Assembly (NCBI GenBank): GCA_002429385.1
Contig: DIZL01000066.1
Coordinates: forward strand, 47,310-111,309
Length of the DNA stretch: 64,000 bases
Direction of reading: 5' to 3'
Source of the DNA: Prolixibacteraceae bacterium UBA6029
GTDB taxonomy: Bacteria > Bacteroidota > Bacteroidia > Bacteroidales > Prolixibacteraceae
Made by a program: the position numbers and the translations under genes. The notes below the pieces were generated by a model. It made no database searches. It was not told the DNA's origin and saw only the letters and a program-made list of their open reading frames with translations. This document shows positions 18,829 to 25,910 of the stretch, piece after piece (the first letter of the stretch is position 1; every line of letters starts with the position of its first letter).

Positions 18829-19287
18829 ATGATGACTGATCTTAATTTTGACCATGACACAACAAGAAAACTTTTGTCTGAATTTGACTTTGGATTTTTT
18901 CTAAATCAGAATATTAAGAAAGAAAAATATAAGCAAGAGGATATTGACAAAATTCATTCGAGTTTTAAGCTGACTTTAACACAGATAAAAGTTAAGTCAA
19001 AGGAGAACAAAAAGCAGTTTAATTTTTATTCAGAAGGACAAGTTAGAAAAATGTTTGTCGGCGGATTCTTACCATCACTTTTTGAATTAAATGACAACAG
19101 AGGACACTCACTTCTTGATTTTTCTGCAATTGGAGAAAATTGGGCATATTTTAATCATTGGCAGACCTATCAAAAACGAAAAATAACACGTGATAAGAGG
19201 TGGAATGCGATCATAAAGTCAGGAAGTGTGCTCGCAATTATTTTATCCATAATTAAATTATTAGAATACTTAAAACCAATCTTATGA
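18829..19287 (+). CDS. Hypothetical protein with C-terminal membrane helix
   Basis: A 152-residue, lysine-rich protein, mostly soluble, with one hydrophobic segment at the very end (GSVLAIILSIIKLLEYLKPI), so probably tail-anchored. No family recognised. Its stop overlaps the start of the next gene by 4 bases (ATGA), so the two are probably co-translated and may work together. Both sit in one cassette bounded by 18687-18792 and 19979. Confidence 0.7.
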   Translation: MMTDLNFDHDTTRKLLSEFDFGFFLNQNIKKEKYKQEDIDKIHSSFKLTLTQIKVKSKENKKQFNFYSEGQVRKMFVGGFLPSLFELNDNRGHSLLDFSAIGENWAYFNHWQTYQKRKITRDKRWNAIIKSGSVLAIILSIIKLLEYLKPIL

Positions 19288-19952
19288 CAACAACAGAAAT
19301 TAGGTGTCCTAAATGCAACTCAAATCAATTAACGGCAAACAAAAAAGGTTTTAGCGGGAAAAAAGCTGTAGTTGGAGGATTGCTTACGGGTGGAGTTGGA
19401 TTGCTCGCGGGAACACTCGGCAGTAACACAATAAAGATTACTTGTTTGGCTTGTGGACATGAATTTAAACCAGGTGAAGGAAGGGCAGTTACCGTTCCAA
19501 GTGTTGGACAGACAACAGTTTCGCAAGACACGATAGTAACTCCTGAGTTTGATCCCATTGACAAGAGAATAATTGAACTTTGTTCGGGAGGGAGTAAATT
19601 GGCGGCAGTTAAATATTATAAAGACCAATCAGGCTTGGGCTTAAAGGAGGCGAAAGACTATGTTGACAATTTAGCTGCTCATCATGGGATAAAGCCAACA
19701 TCAGCGCCCAAAGGAGGTTGTTTTGTTGCAACAGCTTGTTATGGCGATTATGATGCACCAGAGGTCATGGTTTTAAGGCAATTCAGAGATGACAAACTTC
19801 TCAAAACATTTTTTGGAAAAGTGTTCGTAGAATTTTACTATTCAGTTTCACCTTCTTTTGCGACACTAATTTCAAATTCAGACTTGCTAAAGAAATCGAT
19901 TCGTCACTATATTTTGGAACCTATCATAAAAAGACTGCAAAGACACATTTGA
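19284..19952 (+). CDS. Zinc-ribbon / L7L12-C-like / CFI-box C-terminal protein
   Basis: A 222-residue three-part protein. Residues 5-60 are a zinc ribbon (CPKCNSN ... CLACGHEF) interrupted by a glycine-rich hydrophobic hairpin. Residues 95-130 resemble the ribosomal L7/L12 C-terminal domain (IIELCSGGSKLAAVKYYKD). Residues 147-222 begin CFVATACYGD, the CFI-box type C-terminal domain, with VLRQFRDDKLL. The domains are recognisable, but the function is unknown. Translationally coupled to the preceding gene. Confidence 0.8.
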   Translation: MTTTEIRCPKCNSNQLTANKKGFSGKKAVVGGLLTGGVGLLAGTLGSNTIKITCLACGHEFKPGEGRAVTVPSVGQTTVSQDTIVTPEFDPIDKRIIELCSGGSKLAAVKYYKDQSGLGLKEAKDYVDNLAAHHGIKPTSAPKGGCFVATACYGDYDAPEVMVLRQFRDDKLLKTFFGKVFVEFYYSVSPSFATLISNSDLLKKSIRHYILEPIIKRLQRHI

Positions 19953-19978
19953 AAATAAGTTATAATTGAGATAACTGA

Positions 19979-20211
19979 AGCCCAACCGCTAATCAGGTAA
20001 ACTGCCCCACCAGCAATTAGCTGACAGGAAGAGCCTCTCACTCCATCCCCAATTGACGGATACGGTTCTCGTACTTCGCGGTTTCCCGATAGATCGGGAC
20101 AGGCCGTTAAACAAGGAGAGATAGTGGCGGGCTTTGAAAATGTGGGCTTACTTTGTTCGGTTGGGTCAGCAATGATTCAGAAGCTCGTTCGGTGAGTCTG
20201 GCTATCGGGAG
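19979..20211 (+). repeat. Structured intergenic repeat, copy 1
   Basis: First of four related copies (19979, 20746, 21868, 22935). Shared landmarks in order: a GGGTAG/GGTAAAC-type start, GAGCCTC or equivalent, ATACGGTTCTC, the palindrome CCCGATAGATCGGG, CGTTAAACAAGGAGAG, GTTGGGTCAGCAATGATTCA and GGCTATCGGGAG. This copy lacks the domain V-like hairpin that ends copies 2 and 3. Confidence 0.85.
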
Positions 20212-20318
20212 GAAAATGTTCATCCTGTGAGCGATTGGGATACGGTTCTTAGGAGGCTTAAGCTACCAGGTCCGCAAAAGCCAGAAAAGAACAGAGCAAC
20301 AAAAAAACTTAACTGCAA

Positions 20319-20350
20319 TTTGCAAACAGTTATCTAATTAGCTAACTTTG
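20319..20350 (+). promoter_or_regulatory. Bacteroidetes-type promoter of the orphan antitoxin unit
   Basis: TTTG (20319-20322), a 20-base spacer and TAACTTTG (20343-20350) match the -33/-7 consensus of this phylum. Transcription should begin close to 20356, giving a leader of about 80 bases for the antitoxin gene at 20435. Confidence 0.7.
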
Positions 20351-20355
20351 TCTTC

Positions 20356-20454
20356 ATGAATGAACAATTTATAAGGGATATTTATTACTACAAAGATTAC
20401 TATTTGGACTTTTTTGAAAAAAAACAATATTTCGATGAAAAGACAGACAAATAA
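20356..20454 (+). pseudogene. Truncated HigB/Gp49-type toxin (first 32 residues only)
   Basis: The ATG at 20356 encodes MNEQFIRDIYYYKDYYLDFF and ends with EKTDK and a TAA. This is the usual beginning of RelE-superfamily HigB/Gp49-like toxins, which normally run to about 110 residues. The catalytic body is absent, and the fragment overlaps the antitoxin start by 20 bases. Probably a deletion derivative. The TAACTTTG box lies only 5 bases upstream, so any transcript now serves the antitoxin alone. Confidence 0.55.
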
Positions 20455-20743
20455 TAACTTAACATCTTTTTCAGACCATCTGGATAAGCAGTATGGTAAA
20501 AGGGGAGCCACAGAAAGAGAAGAATTTGAAGAAGGTTTTGAATCTTTCAAAATTGGTGTAATGCTTCAGGAACTTCGAAAAGAGCAAGGAATGACGCAGG
20601 AGCAGCTTGCCGCAAAATGTGGAACGACAAAGACATATATTTCCAGAATTGAAAATGACGCTTCAGACATAAGGCTTACAACATTGATGAGAATAGTTCG
20701 TCAAGGATTTGGAAAGCACCTGAAAATGAGCGTTGAGGTTTAA
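20435..20743 (+). CDS. HigA-like XRE antitoxin (orphan)
   Basis: A 102-residue protein with a helix-turn-helix (MTQEQLAAKCGTTKTYISRI) at about residues 55-78, preceded by the N-terminal DKQYGKRGATEREEFEEG typical of HigA partners. It is related to the intact antitoxin at 21534. The ATG at 20435 (MKRQTNNN) is chosen over the frame extension to 20414. Its toxin is reduced to a fragment, so it may now act as a free repressor or as protection against an incoming toxin. Confidence 0.8.
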   Translation: MKRQTNNNLTSFSDHLDKQYGKRGATEREEFEEGFESFKIGVMLQELRKEQGMTQEQLAAKCGTTKTYISRIENDASDIRLTTLMRIVRQGFGKHLKMSVEV

Positions 20744-20745
20744 AC

Positions 20746-21025
20746 GGCACATAGCATAATCGGGTAGGCTGCCCCATCAGTAATTAGCTGACGGCGAGAT
20801 CCTATCCCCTCATCCCCAATTGGCGGATACGGTTCTCTTACTACGCAGTTTCCCGATAGATCGGGACAGACCGTTAAACAAGGAGAGGTAGTGGCTGGCT
20901 TTGATTATGCGGGCTTACCTGGTACGGTTGGGTCAGTAGAGATTCATAAGCTTGTTGGGTGAGTTTGGCTATCGGGAGAGCCTTAAAAGTGCCTGAGACA
21001 ATATGCGGTTAAAAACCGCACGTCC
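20746..21025 (+). repeat. Structured intergenic repeat, copy 2
   Basis: Full-length copy beginning just after the antitoxin stop. It holds CCCGATAGATCGGG, CGTTAAACAAGG, two GTTGGGT motifs and, at the end, TATGCGGTTAAAAACCGCACGT, a hairpin with a clear likeness to the upper part of group II intron domain V. Confidence 0.85.
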
Positions 21026-21130
21026 CATACTGATCTATTTTGGGGAACGGATCATAGTGGGCGAAAGCTATCCTGTTGTGTCATTTGAAAATAAAACTTC
21101 ATCCTATTAGGAAATCTTAAAAACAGTCTC

Positions 21131-21138
21131 TATATTTG
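21131..21138 (+). promoter_or_regulatory. Candidate -7 box (TATATTTG) of the HigBA cassette
   Basis: An exact match to TAnnTTTG, 29 bases before the toxin ATG at 21168. No good -33 element at the right distance. Confidence 0.5.
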
Positions 21139-21167
21139 GAAACAATGTTATCAAATCAGCTAACCAA

Positions 21168-21527
21168 ATGGAAAAACCAATCAATGTAATCTTTCTTCCC
21201 CTGGCCGAGGAATTTGTTAACGAATTGGATGTAAAAGCAAAAAAGAAATTATTCTGGGCTATAAGAAAAACAAAAGAAAGAATTATAGGACAATGGTTTA
21301 CTAAATTGAAAAACAGTGATGGTATTTATGAATATCGTTTTGATGAAAGCAATAAATTCTGTAGACTACTTGCATTTTGGGACTCTGGTGATGAAAGTGA
21401 AACCTTGATCGTTGGAACTCATGGAATTGCTAAAAAGACAAACAAAACCCCAAAAGACGAAATTGCAAAGGCTGAACGAATTAAAAAAGAATACTTTGAA
21501 GAGAAGAAAAAGGACAATAAAATATAG
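21168..21527 (+). CDS. HigB/Gp49-like RelE-superfamily toxin
   Basis: A 119-residue toxin, probably a ribosome-dependent mRNA endonuclease. The family pattern KLKNSDGIYEYRFDESNKFCR ... LIVGTHGIAKKTNKTPKDEI is complete, including the basic C-terminal segment. It lies 6 bases upstream of its antitoxin gene, toxin first as in higBA. The pair forms a self-contained cassette between repeat copies 2 and 3 with its own -7 box. Confidence 0.88.
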   Translation: MEKPINVIFLPLAEEFVNELDVKAKKKLFWAIRKTKERIIGQWFTKLKNSDGIYEYRFDESNKFCRLLAFWDSGDESETLIVGTHGIAKKTNKTPKDEIAKAERIKKEYFEEKKKDNKI

Positions 21528-21533
21528 AATACT

Positions 21534-21857
21534 ATGGAAAAAAAGAAATATACAACATTAGAGGAGCTTGAGGACAAATACTTTGGGGAAAAGGGGACTC
21601 CTGAAAGGGAAGAATATGAATTTGAATTAAGCATGGAGATTCTGGGTGAAAAAATCAAACAAATAAGGAAAGAAAAACACCTGACACAGGAACAATTAGG
21701 AAAACTTGTCGGCGTGCAAAAGGCTCAAATCTCAAAATTAGAAAAAGGAGCTAGTAGTGCGTCAATATCAACTATAACAAAAGTTTTTAGGGCTCTTAAA
21801 GCAACTGTGAAATTGCAAATTGAATTCGAAGACGAAACAGGACTGATTTTAACTTGA
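21534..21857 (+). CDS. HigA-like XRE antitoxin
   Basis: A 107-residue protein with a helix-turn-helix (LTQEQLGKLVGVQKAQISKL) around residues 50-73. The N-terminus GEKGTPEREEYEFELSMEIL resembles that of the orphan antitoxin at 20435. It should neutralise the toxin at 21168 and repress the pair. The start at 21534 follows the toxin stop by 6 bases. Confidence 0.88.
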   Translation: MEKKKYTTLEELEDKYFGEKGTPEREEYEFELSMEILGEKIKQIRKEKHLTQEQLGKLVGVQKAQISKLEKGASSASISTITKVFRALKATVKLQIEFEDETGLILT

Positions 21858-21867
21858 ATAATGATGA

Positions 21868-22145
21868 ACATACACCTGATCGGGTAGACTAATCCGCCAG
21901 TAATTGGCTGATAAGGAGAGCCTCACACACCATCAGCTAATTGGCTGATACGGTTCTCGTACTACACGGTTTCCCGATAGATCGGGACAGGCCGTTAAAC
22001 AAGGAGAGATAGTGGCTGGCTTTGAAAATGCGGGCTTACTTGGTACGGTTGGGTCAGCAATGATTCAGAAGCTCGTTGGGTGAGGTTGGCTATCGGTAGA
22101 GCCTTAAAAGTGCCTGAGAAAGTATGCAGTTAAAGTCGCACGGCC
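21868..22145 (+). repeat. Structured intergenic repeat, copy 3
   Basis: Full-length copy. GAGAGCC (21916-21922) can pair with GGTTCTC around the inner hairpin CATCAGC-TAATTG-GCTGATA. The end contains GTATGCAGTTAAAGTCGCACG, close to the group II domain V sequence GTATGC..GAAAGTCGCACG. It overlaps nothing coding and is followed by the MNT/HEPN cassette. Confidence 0.85.
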
Positions 22146-22201
22146 TTTCCCGGTTTATTTCGGGAGTGCTGAAAAATTTGTATATTAGCAAAAAAAAAGA
22201 A

Positions 22202-22522
22202 ATGATTGGCAAGGATAAAATATCGGAAATAGTAAAAAAAATAGCAACCGGATACAATCCTGATAAGATTATTCTTTTTGGTTCATATGCGTCAGGAAAT
22301 CCCAATGATGATAGTGACCTGGATTTATTTGTAATTAAAGATACCGATTTGCCAAGACCTCAAAGAATGGTACAAGTTAGAAAAATGCTTTATGGCTCTA
22401 TGGTTCCGATTGATTTGATTGTTTATACCCCAAAAGAGATAGACGAATCAAAGGAAAACAGGTTCAGTTTTGTATATGAAGTACTAAATACAGGAAAAAC
22501 TTTATATGAACGGGCAAGTTGA
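22202..22522 (+). CDS. MNT-type minimal nucleotidyltransferase (antitoxin)
   Basis: A 106-residue nucleotidyltransferase with the catalytic pattern FGSYASGNPNDDSDLDLFV (GS-x-DxD). In MNT/HEPN modules this protein inactivates the HEPN RNase, often by AMPylation. The ATG at 22202 (MIGKDKIS) is chosen; the frame extends into repeat copy 3 upstream. Related to the intact pair at 33486. Its partner downstream is frameshifted. TATATTAG at about 22181 may be its -7 box. Confidence 0.88.
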   Translation: MIGKDKISEIVKKIATGYNPDKIILFGSYASGNPNDDSDLDLFVIKDTDLPRPQRMVQVRKMLYGSMVPIDLIVYTPKEIDESKENRFSFVYEVLNTGKTLYERAS

Positions 22523-22929
22523 GGAAATAAAACAATGGGTAATTAAGGGTGACCATGATTTAGGGACTGCAAAAATTACATATATCTATATTCCTGAGTA
22601 CCTGGATACAGTTACTCAGGAATTGCCAGCAAGCAGTTGAGAAATACTTAAAGGCATATTTGATATTTCAATCTGTATCATTTAAATTTTCACATGATTT
22701 GGTTTACCTGCTTGATTTGATCACTCAAAATGATTCCGATTTTGAGAGATATTCTGACAGGATTTCAGAATTACAAGGATATGCTGTAGAAATCAGGTAT
22801 CCTAATGAGACTATATATCTTTCGAACGAGAAAGTAGAAAAGATCCTGATGATTGCAAAAAATATTAGAGATCTTGTTACCGAAAAAATGAATGTAACGA
22901 TTGATTATAACGATATAATTGACAAATAA
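22506..22929 (+). pseudogene. Frameshifted HEPN-domain toxin
   Basis: The frame begins with the ATG at 22506, overlapping the MNT stop, and encodes VIKGDHDLGTAKI ... IPEYLDTV before shifting. It meets a TGA at 22638-22640, while the true continuation CQQAVEKYLKAYL resumes in another frame at 22624 and runs to 22929. Compared with the intact HEPN at 33790, one base is gained or two are lost just before the CQQA motif. The RTH of the active-site region is FSH here. Decayed toxin, or a sequencing error. Confidence 0.8.
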
Positions 22930-22934
22930 CAAGG

Positions 22935-23043
22935 ACCAGGCATTAATCAGGTAACCTCCCCCGCCAATAATGAACAGACGGGAAGTGCCTCACACACCAA
23001 CTGGCCAATTGGCGGACACGGTTCCCGTACTGCATAGTTCGTT
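22935..23043 (+). repeat. Structured intergenic repeat, copy 4 (truncated)
   Basis: Only the first 110 bases of the repeat are present: CATTAATCAGGTAACC, CCTCACACACCA, GGCGGACACGGTTC. It breaks off before the CCCGATAGATCGGG palindrome, immediately before the Crp/Fnr gene end at 23053. This probably marks the right edge of the cassette block. Confidence 0.75.
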
Positions 23044-23052
23044 AATTAATTG

Positions 23053-23757
23053 TCAATAGAATTTTGAGATTTCGATCAGGGTTTTGACCTTCAGGATGCT
23101 GATCTTTTTAGCGTTCATTTCGATTACACCTTCCTTTTTTAACTCCTGGAGCATGCGTACCAGGGTCTCGGTAGCGGTTCCGACCATATTGGCAAGATCG
23201 ATGCGCGATAAGACAATTTCTACCTGATCATGTTTGTCTTTTTTCCCGAATTTTTCGGAGAGAATCAGTAAGGTCAGGGCCAGGCGCTCGCGGACGGTCA
23301 TGTGAGCAAAGACCATGACACTGTTGACCATGACGCTGAATTCGTGGCTTAGGCTCGATAACAGGCCAAGCATCAGGTCGTTCGACTCGTTGGTTGCCTT
23401 TAAAAAAACTTCTTTCGGCAGAAAACCCAGTCTTGATGTTTCAAGCGCTGAAGCCGAATCGGGATACGGTTCGTTGCATAACAGTGCGGAGTAACCGATC
23501 AATTCGCTGGTGGAGCAGAGCGACAGGATGTGCTCTTTTCCGGCATGGTCGGTTTTGTACTTTTTGATCAGGCCTTCTTTAAGGTAAAAAATGCCTGAAG
23601 GGAAGGAGCCTTCCAGAAATATAGGTTGTCCTTTTCGGTAGGTTTTATCGATCATCTGACTTTCGAGGTATTGTCTTAAGTCAGGCGGAATGTTTTTAAG
23701 AATTGTATCGCTCTTCGATGTGAATTTCTCGATGCGAATGAGATCGTTTGGTTCCAT
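23053..23757 (-). CDS. Crp/Fnr family transcriptional regulator
   Basis: A 234-residue regulator with an N-terminal cyclic-nucleotide-binding-type domain (residues about 20-140, FLEGSFPSGIFYLKEGLIKK) and a C-terminal winged helix with SRIDLANMVGTATETLVRML. It has no FNR-type N-terminal cysteine cluster, so oxygen sensing by iron-sulfur is not indicated. It is divergent from the Ehr complex operon, with 146 bases between them, so it is the likely regulator. An inverted repeat ATTAG-CTGA-CTAAT (23800-23813) in the gap is a possible operator. Confidence 0.9.
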   Translation of the reverse strand: MEPNDLIRIEKFTSKSDTILKNIPPDLRQYLESQMIDKTYRKGQPIFLEGSFPSGIFYLKEGLIKKYKTDHAGKEHILSLCSTSELIGYSALLCNEPYPDSASALETSRLGFLPKEVFLKATNESNDLMLGLLSSLSHEFSVMVNSVMVFAHMTVRERLALTLLILSEKFGKKDKHDQVEIVLSRIDLANMVGTATETLVRMLQELKKEGVIEMNAKKISILKVKTLIEISKFY

Positions 23758-23799
23758 TATCTTTGGTTAAGGATTCAAATATAGGCATAAAGTCATAGG

Positions 23800-23813
23800 A
23801 TTAGCTGACTAAT
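23800..23813. promoter_or_regulatory. Possible Crp/Fnr operator
   Basis: ATTAG-N4-CTAAT is a perfect 5-bp inverted repeat in the divergent promoter region between the Crp/Fnr gene and the Ehr operon, 90 bases before the first structural gene. The spacing fits the family, but the half-site is not the classical TTGAT. Confidence 0.25.
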
Positions 23814-23903
23814 ATCAAAATATACGATGATCAGATTCAAATTAAGATGCCTGTTAATTGACTTACTTTGCAAACCCAAACAGTTTTAATTCAGAAAAGG
23901 TAA

Positions 23904-25910
23904 ATGATGGAGTCCGAGTTGTTATTAAATTTATCCTGGATAGTAACGATTGCTGCAATTCTAGCCCTGTCTTTTGTTTCCTTTAAGCTCAAATCGTACG
24001 TTGCTATACTTACAGTTGTCATAATTGCGACTGTAACAAGTATTCCTGCATTACGGGCATTAAACGGAGATATAGTCGGCTTTTTGCTTCAGAAAAATGG
24101 TTACTGGGGCGACATTCCCGTTCGCATCGATGGATTGTCAGCCTGGTTTATACTTATTGTAAATTTCACCTCGGTAACGGGTGTCATTTATGGGGTCGGT
24201 TATTTAAAGAAATACGACAACTCTTCCCAAAAACTGACGTTTCACTGGATTTTGTTCCTCCTGTTTCAGTTATCTATGGTTTGGGTTTGTATGTTGCAAC
24301 ATAGTCTTGCTTTTTTGGTGGCCTGGGAAGTCATGTCATTATCGTCGATGCTGCTGGTAATATTCGACCACGACAAGCCGAAAACCTTGAAGGCCGGGCT
24401 CAATTACCTGGTGCAGATGCATATCAGTGTTACGTTTCTGACCATAGGGTTTATCTGGGTCTATCTTCAAACGGGTTCATTTAGTTTCGAGGCTTTACCT
24501 GCTTTTTTCGGTACGACCAATACCATCTGGCTGTTCCTGATTTTCTTCATCGGCTTTGGGATAAAGGCCGGCTTTGTTCCCTTGCACAGCTGGCTGCCTC
24601 ATGCGCATCCGGCAGCACCATCGCATGTGTCAGGGGTGATGTCGGGAGTGATTGTGAAACTTGGGATTTATGGGATATTTCGAATCATTACTTTCCTGAG
24701 AACCGATTTTCTCCTCCTGGGCGAGATCGTGGTTACCGTGTCGGTGTTAACCGGAGTCTACGGAATTTTAAATGCGGCCATACATCGTGATTTTAAACAA
24801 ATGCTGGCTTACTGCACCATCGAAAACATCGGAATCATCGGAATCGGCATCGGGCTGGGCATGATCGGAATAGCCAACGGTTCCCCGGTACTGTATTACC
24901 TAGGTTTTGGCGGTGCCTTGCTGCATGTATTGAACCATTCGCTGTTTAAATCCCTGCTCTTTTATTCGGCGGGTTCGGTTTACCAGCAAACACATACCCG
25001 GGACATGGATCAGCTGGGAGGATTGATCAAACAGATGCCCAAAACTGCACTCCTGTTTTTGGCTGGGGCCATTGCCATTGGCGGATTGCCTCCGTTCAAC
25101 GGATTCGTTTCTGAATTTATATTATATAGCGGACTTTTGGAAGGCCTGAAATCAAATGATCTCAGCCAGATCAGTTTACTCGTGTTTACCCTTGCCGGAT
25201 TGAGCATTATAGGCGGCATTTCGATATTAACCTTTACCAAGACCTTTGGTACGATATTCCTGGGAAACGAACGTTCCCCCTTAAAACACCGGCCCGAAGA
25301 GGTTTCACTAAACATGCTTTTTCCTCAGTATCTTATTGTTGCTGTAATGCTAAGCGTGGCCTTTTTCCCGCAGTTTTACCTGAATGTGATTGGCAGTCTG
25401 CTGGGTAATATGGGGATTTCACAGGTATTTGCCGGGCAGGCAGGATTAGCCGGTTATTCAAAGAGTATTGCACACATCAACCTCTACTTTCTCCTGTTCA
25501 TTGTACTTATTGCCTTGAGCTGGTATGCGCGGGCATTGGTATTAAAGGGTAGACCCAGTGAAATTCAGCCTACCTGGGGATGTGCCTATGTTGCACCAAC
25601 CCCTAAATTGCAGTATACCGGCAAATCGTATTCAAAATCACTGGGTAAAATGTTTGGGTTTCTGCTGACGGAAGAAAAAAAATACAAGGAATTGAAGGAG
25701 GGAGAGATCTTCCCGGAGAAAAGAACGTACGCTTCTCATTATTTGGATTTTTTCGAAAACAGATTTCTTAATTATATCACTCATCACTTAGTTTATGCAG
25801 TAAATTATTTTAAATTTATTCAAAATGGCCGGGTGCAATCTTACGTTCTGTATGGTATTGTGTTTATGCTGGCTGTATTCATGCTGACAGTTTTAAATGT
25901 CTTAAAATGA
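23904..25910 (+). CDS. HyfB/NuoL-like proton-translocating subunit of Ehr-type complex (first paralogue)
   Basis: A 668-residue, about 16-helix Mrp/complex I antiporter-like membrane subunit. The functional TM5 glutamate is in VAWEVMSLSSM and the TM7 lysine in GFGIKAGFVPLHSWLPHAHP, followed by HVSGVMSGVIVKLGIYG. The C-terminal hydrophilic segment has PTWGCAYVAPTPKLQYTGKS, as in HyfB. First gene of a seven-gene operon; its stop overlaps the next start by 4 bases. It should move H+ or Na+ across the inner membrane. Confidence 0.92.
   Translation: MMESELLLNLSWIVTIAAILALSFVSFKLKSYVAILTVVIIATVTSIPALRALNGDIVGFLLQKNGYWGDIPVRIDGLSAWFILIVNFTSVTGVIYGVGYLKKYDNSSQKLTFHWILFLLFQLSMVWVCMLQHSLAFLVAWEVMSLSSMLLVIFDHDKPKTLKAGLNYLVQMHISVTFLTIGFIWVYLQTGSFSFEALPAFFGTTNTIWLFLIFFIGFGIKAGFVPLHSWLPHAHPAAPSHVSGVMSGVIVKLGIYGIFRIITFLRTDFLLLGEIVVTVSVLTGVYGILNAAIHRDFKQMLAYCTIENIGIIGIGIGLGMIGIANGSPVLYYLGFGGALLHVLNHSLFKSLLFYSAGSVYQQTHTRDMDQLGGLIKQMPKTALLFLAGAIAIGGLPPFNGFVSEFILYSGLLEGLKSNDLSQISLLVFTLAGLSIIGGISILTFTKTFGTIFLGNERSPLKHRPEEVSLNMLFPQYLIVAVMLSVAFFPQFYLNVIGSLLGNMGISQVFAGQAGLAGYSKSIAHINLYFLLFIVLIALSWYARALVLKGRPSEIQPTWGCAYVAPTPKLQYTGKSYSKSLGKMFGFLLTEEKKYKELKEGEIFPEKRTYASHYLDFFENRFLNYITHHLVYAVNYFKFIQNGRVQSYVLYGIVFMLAVFMLTVLNVLK

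Noticed and set aside
19979..22145. Complete group II intron
   Set aside because: No reverse transcriptase/maturase frame and domain I is not recognisable; only domain V-like pieces are present.
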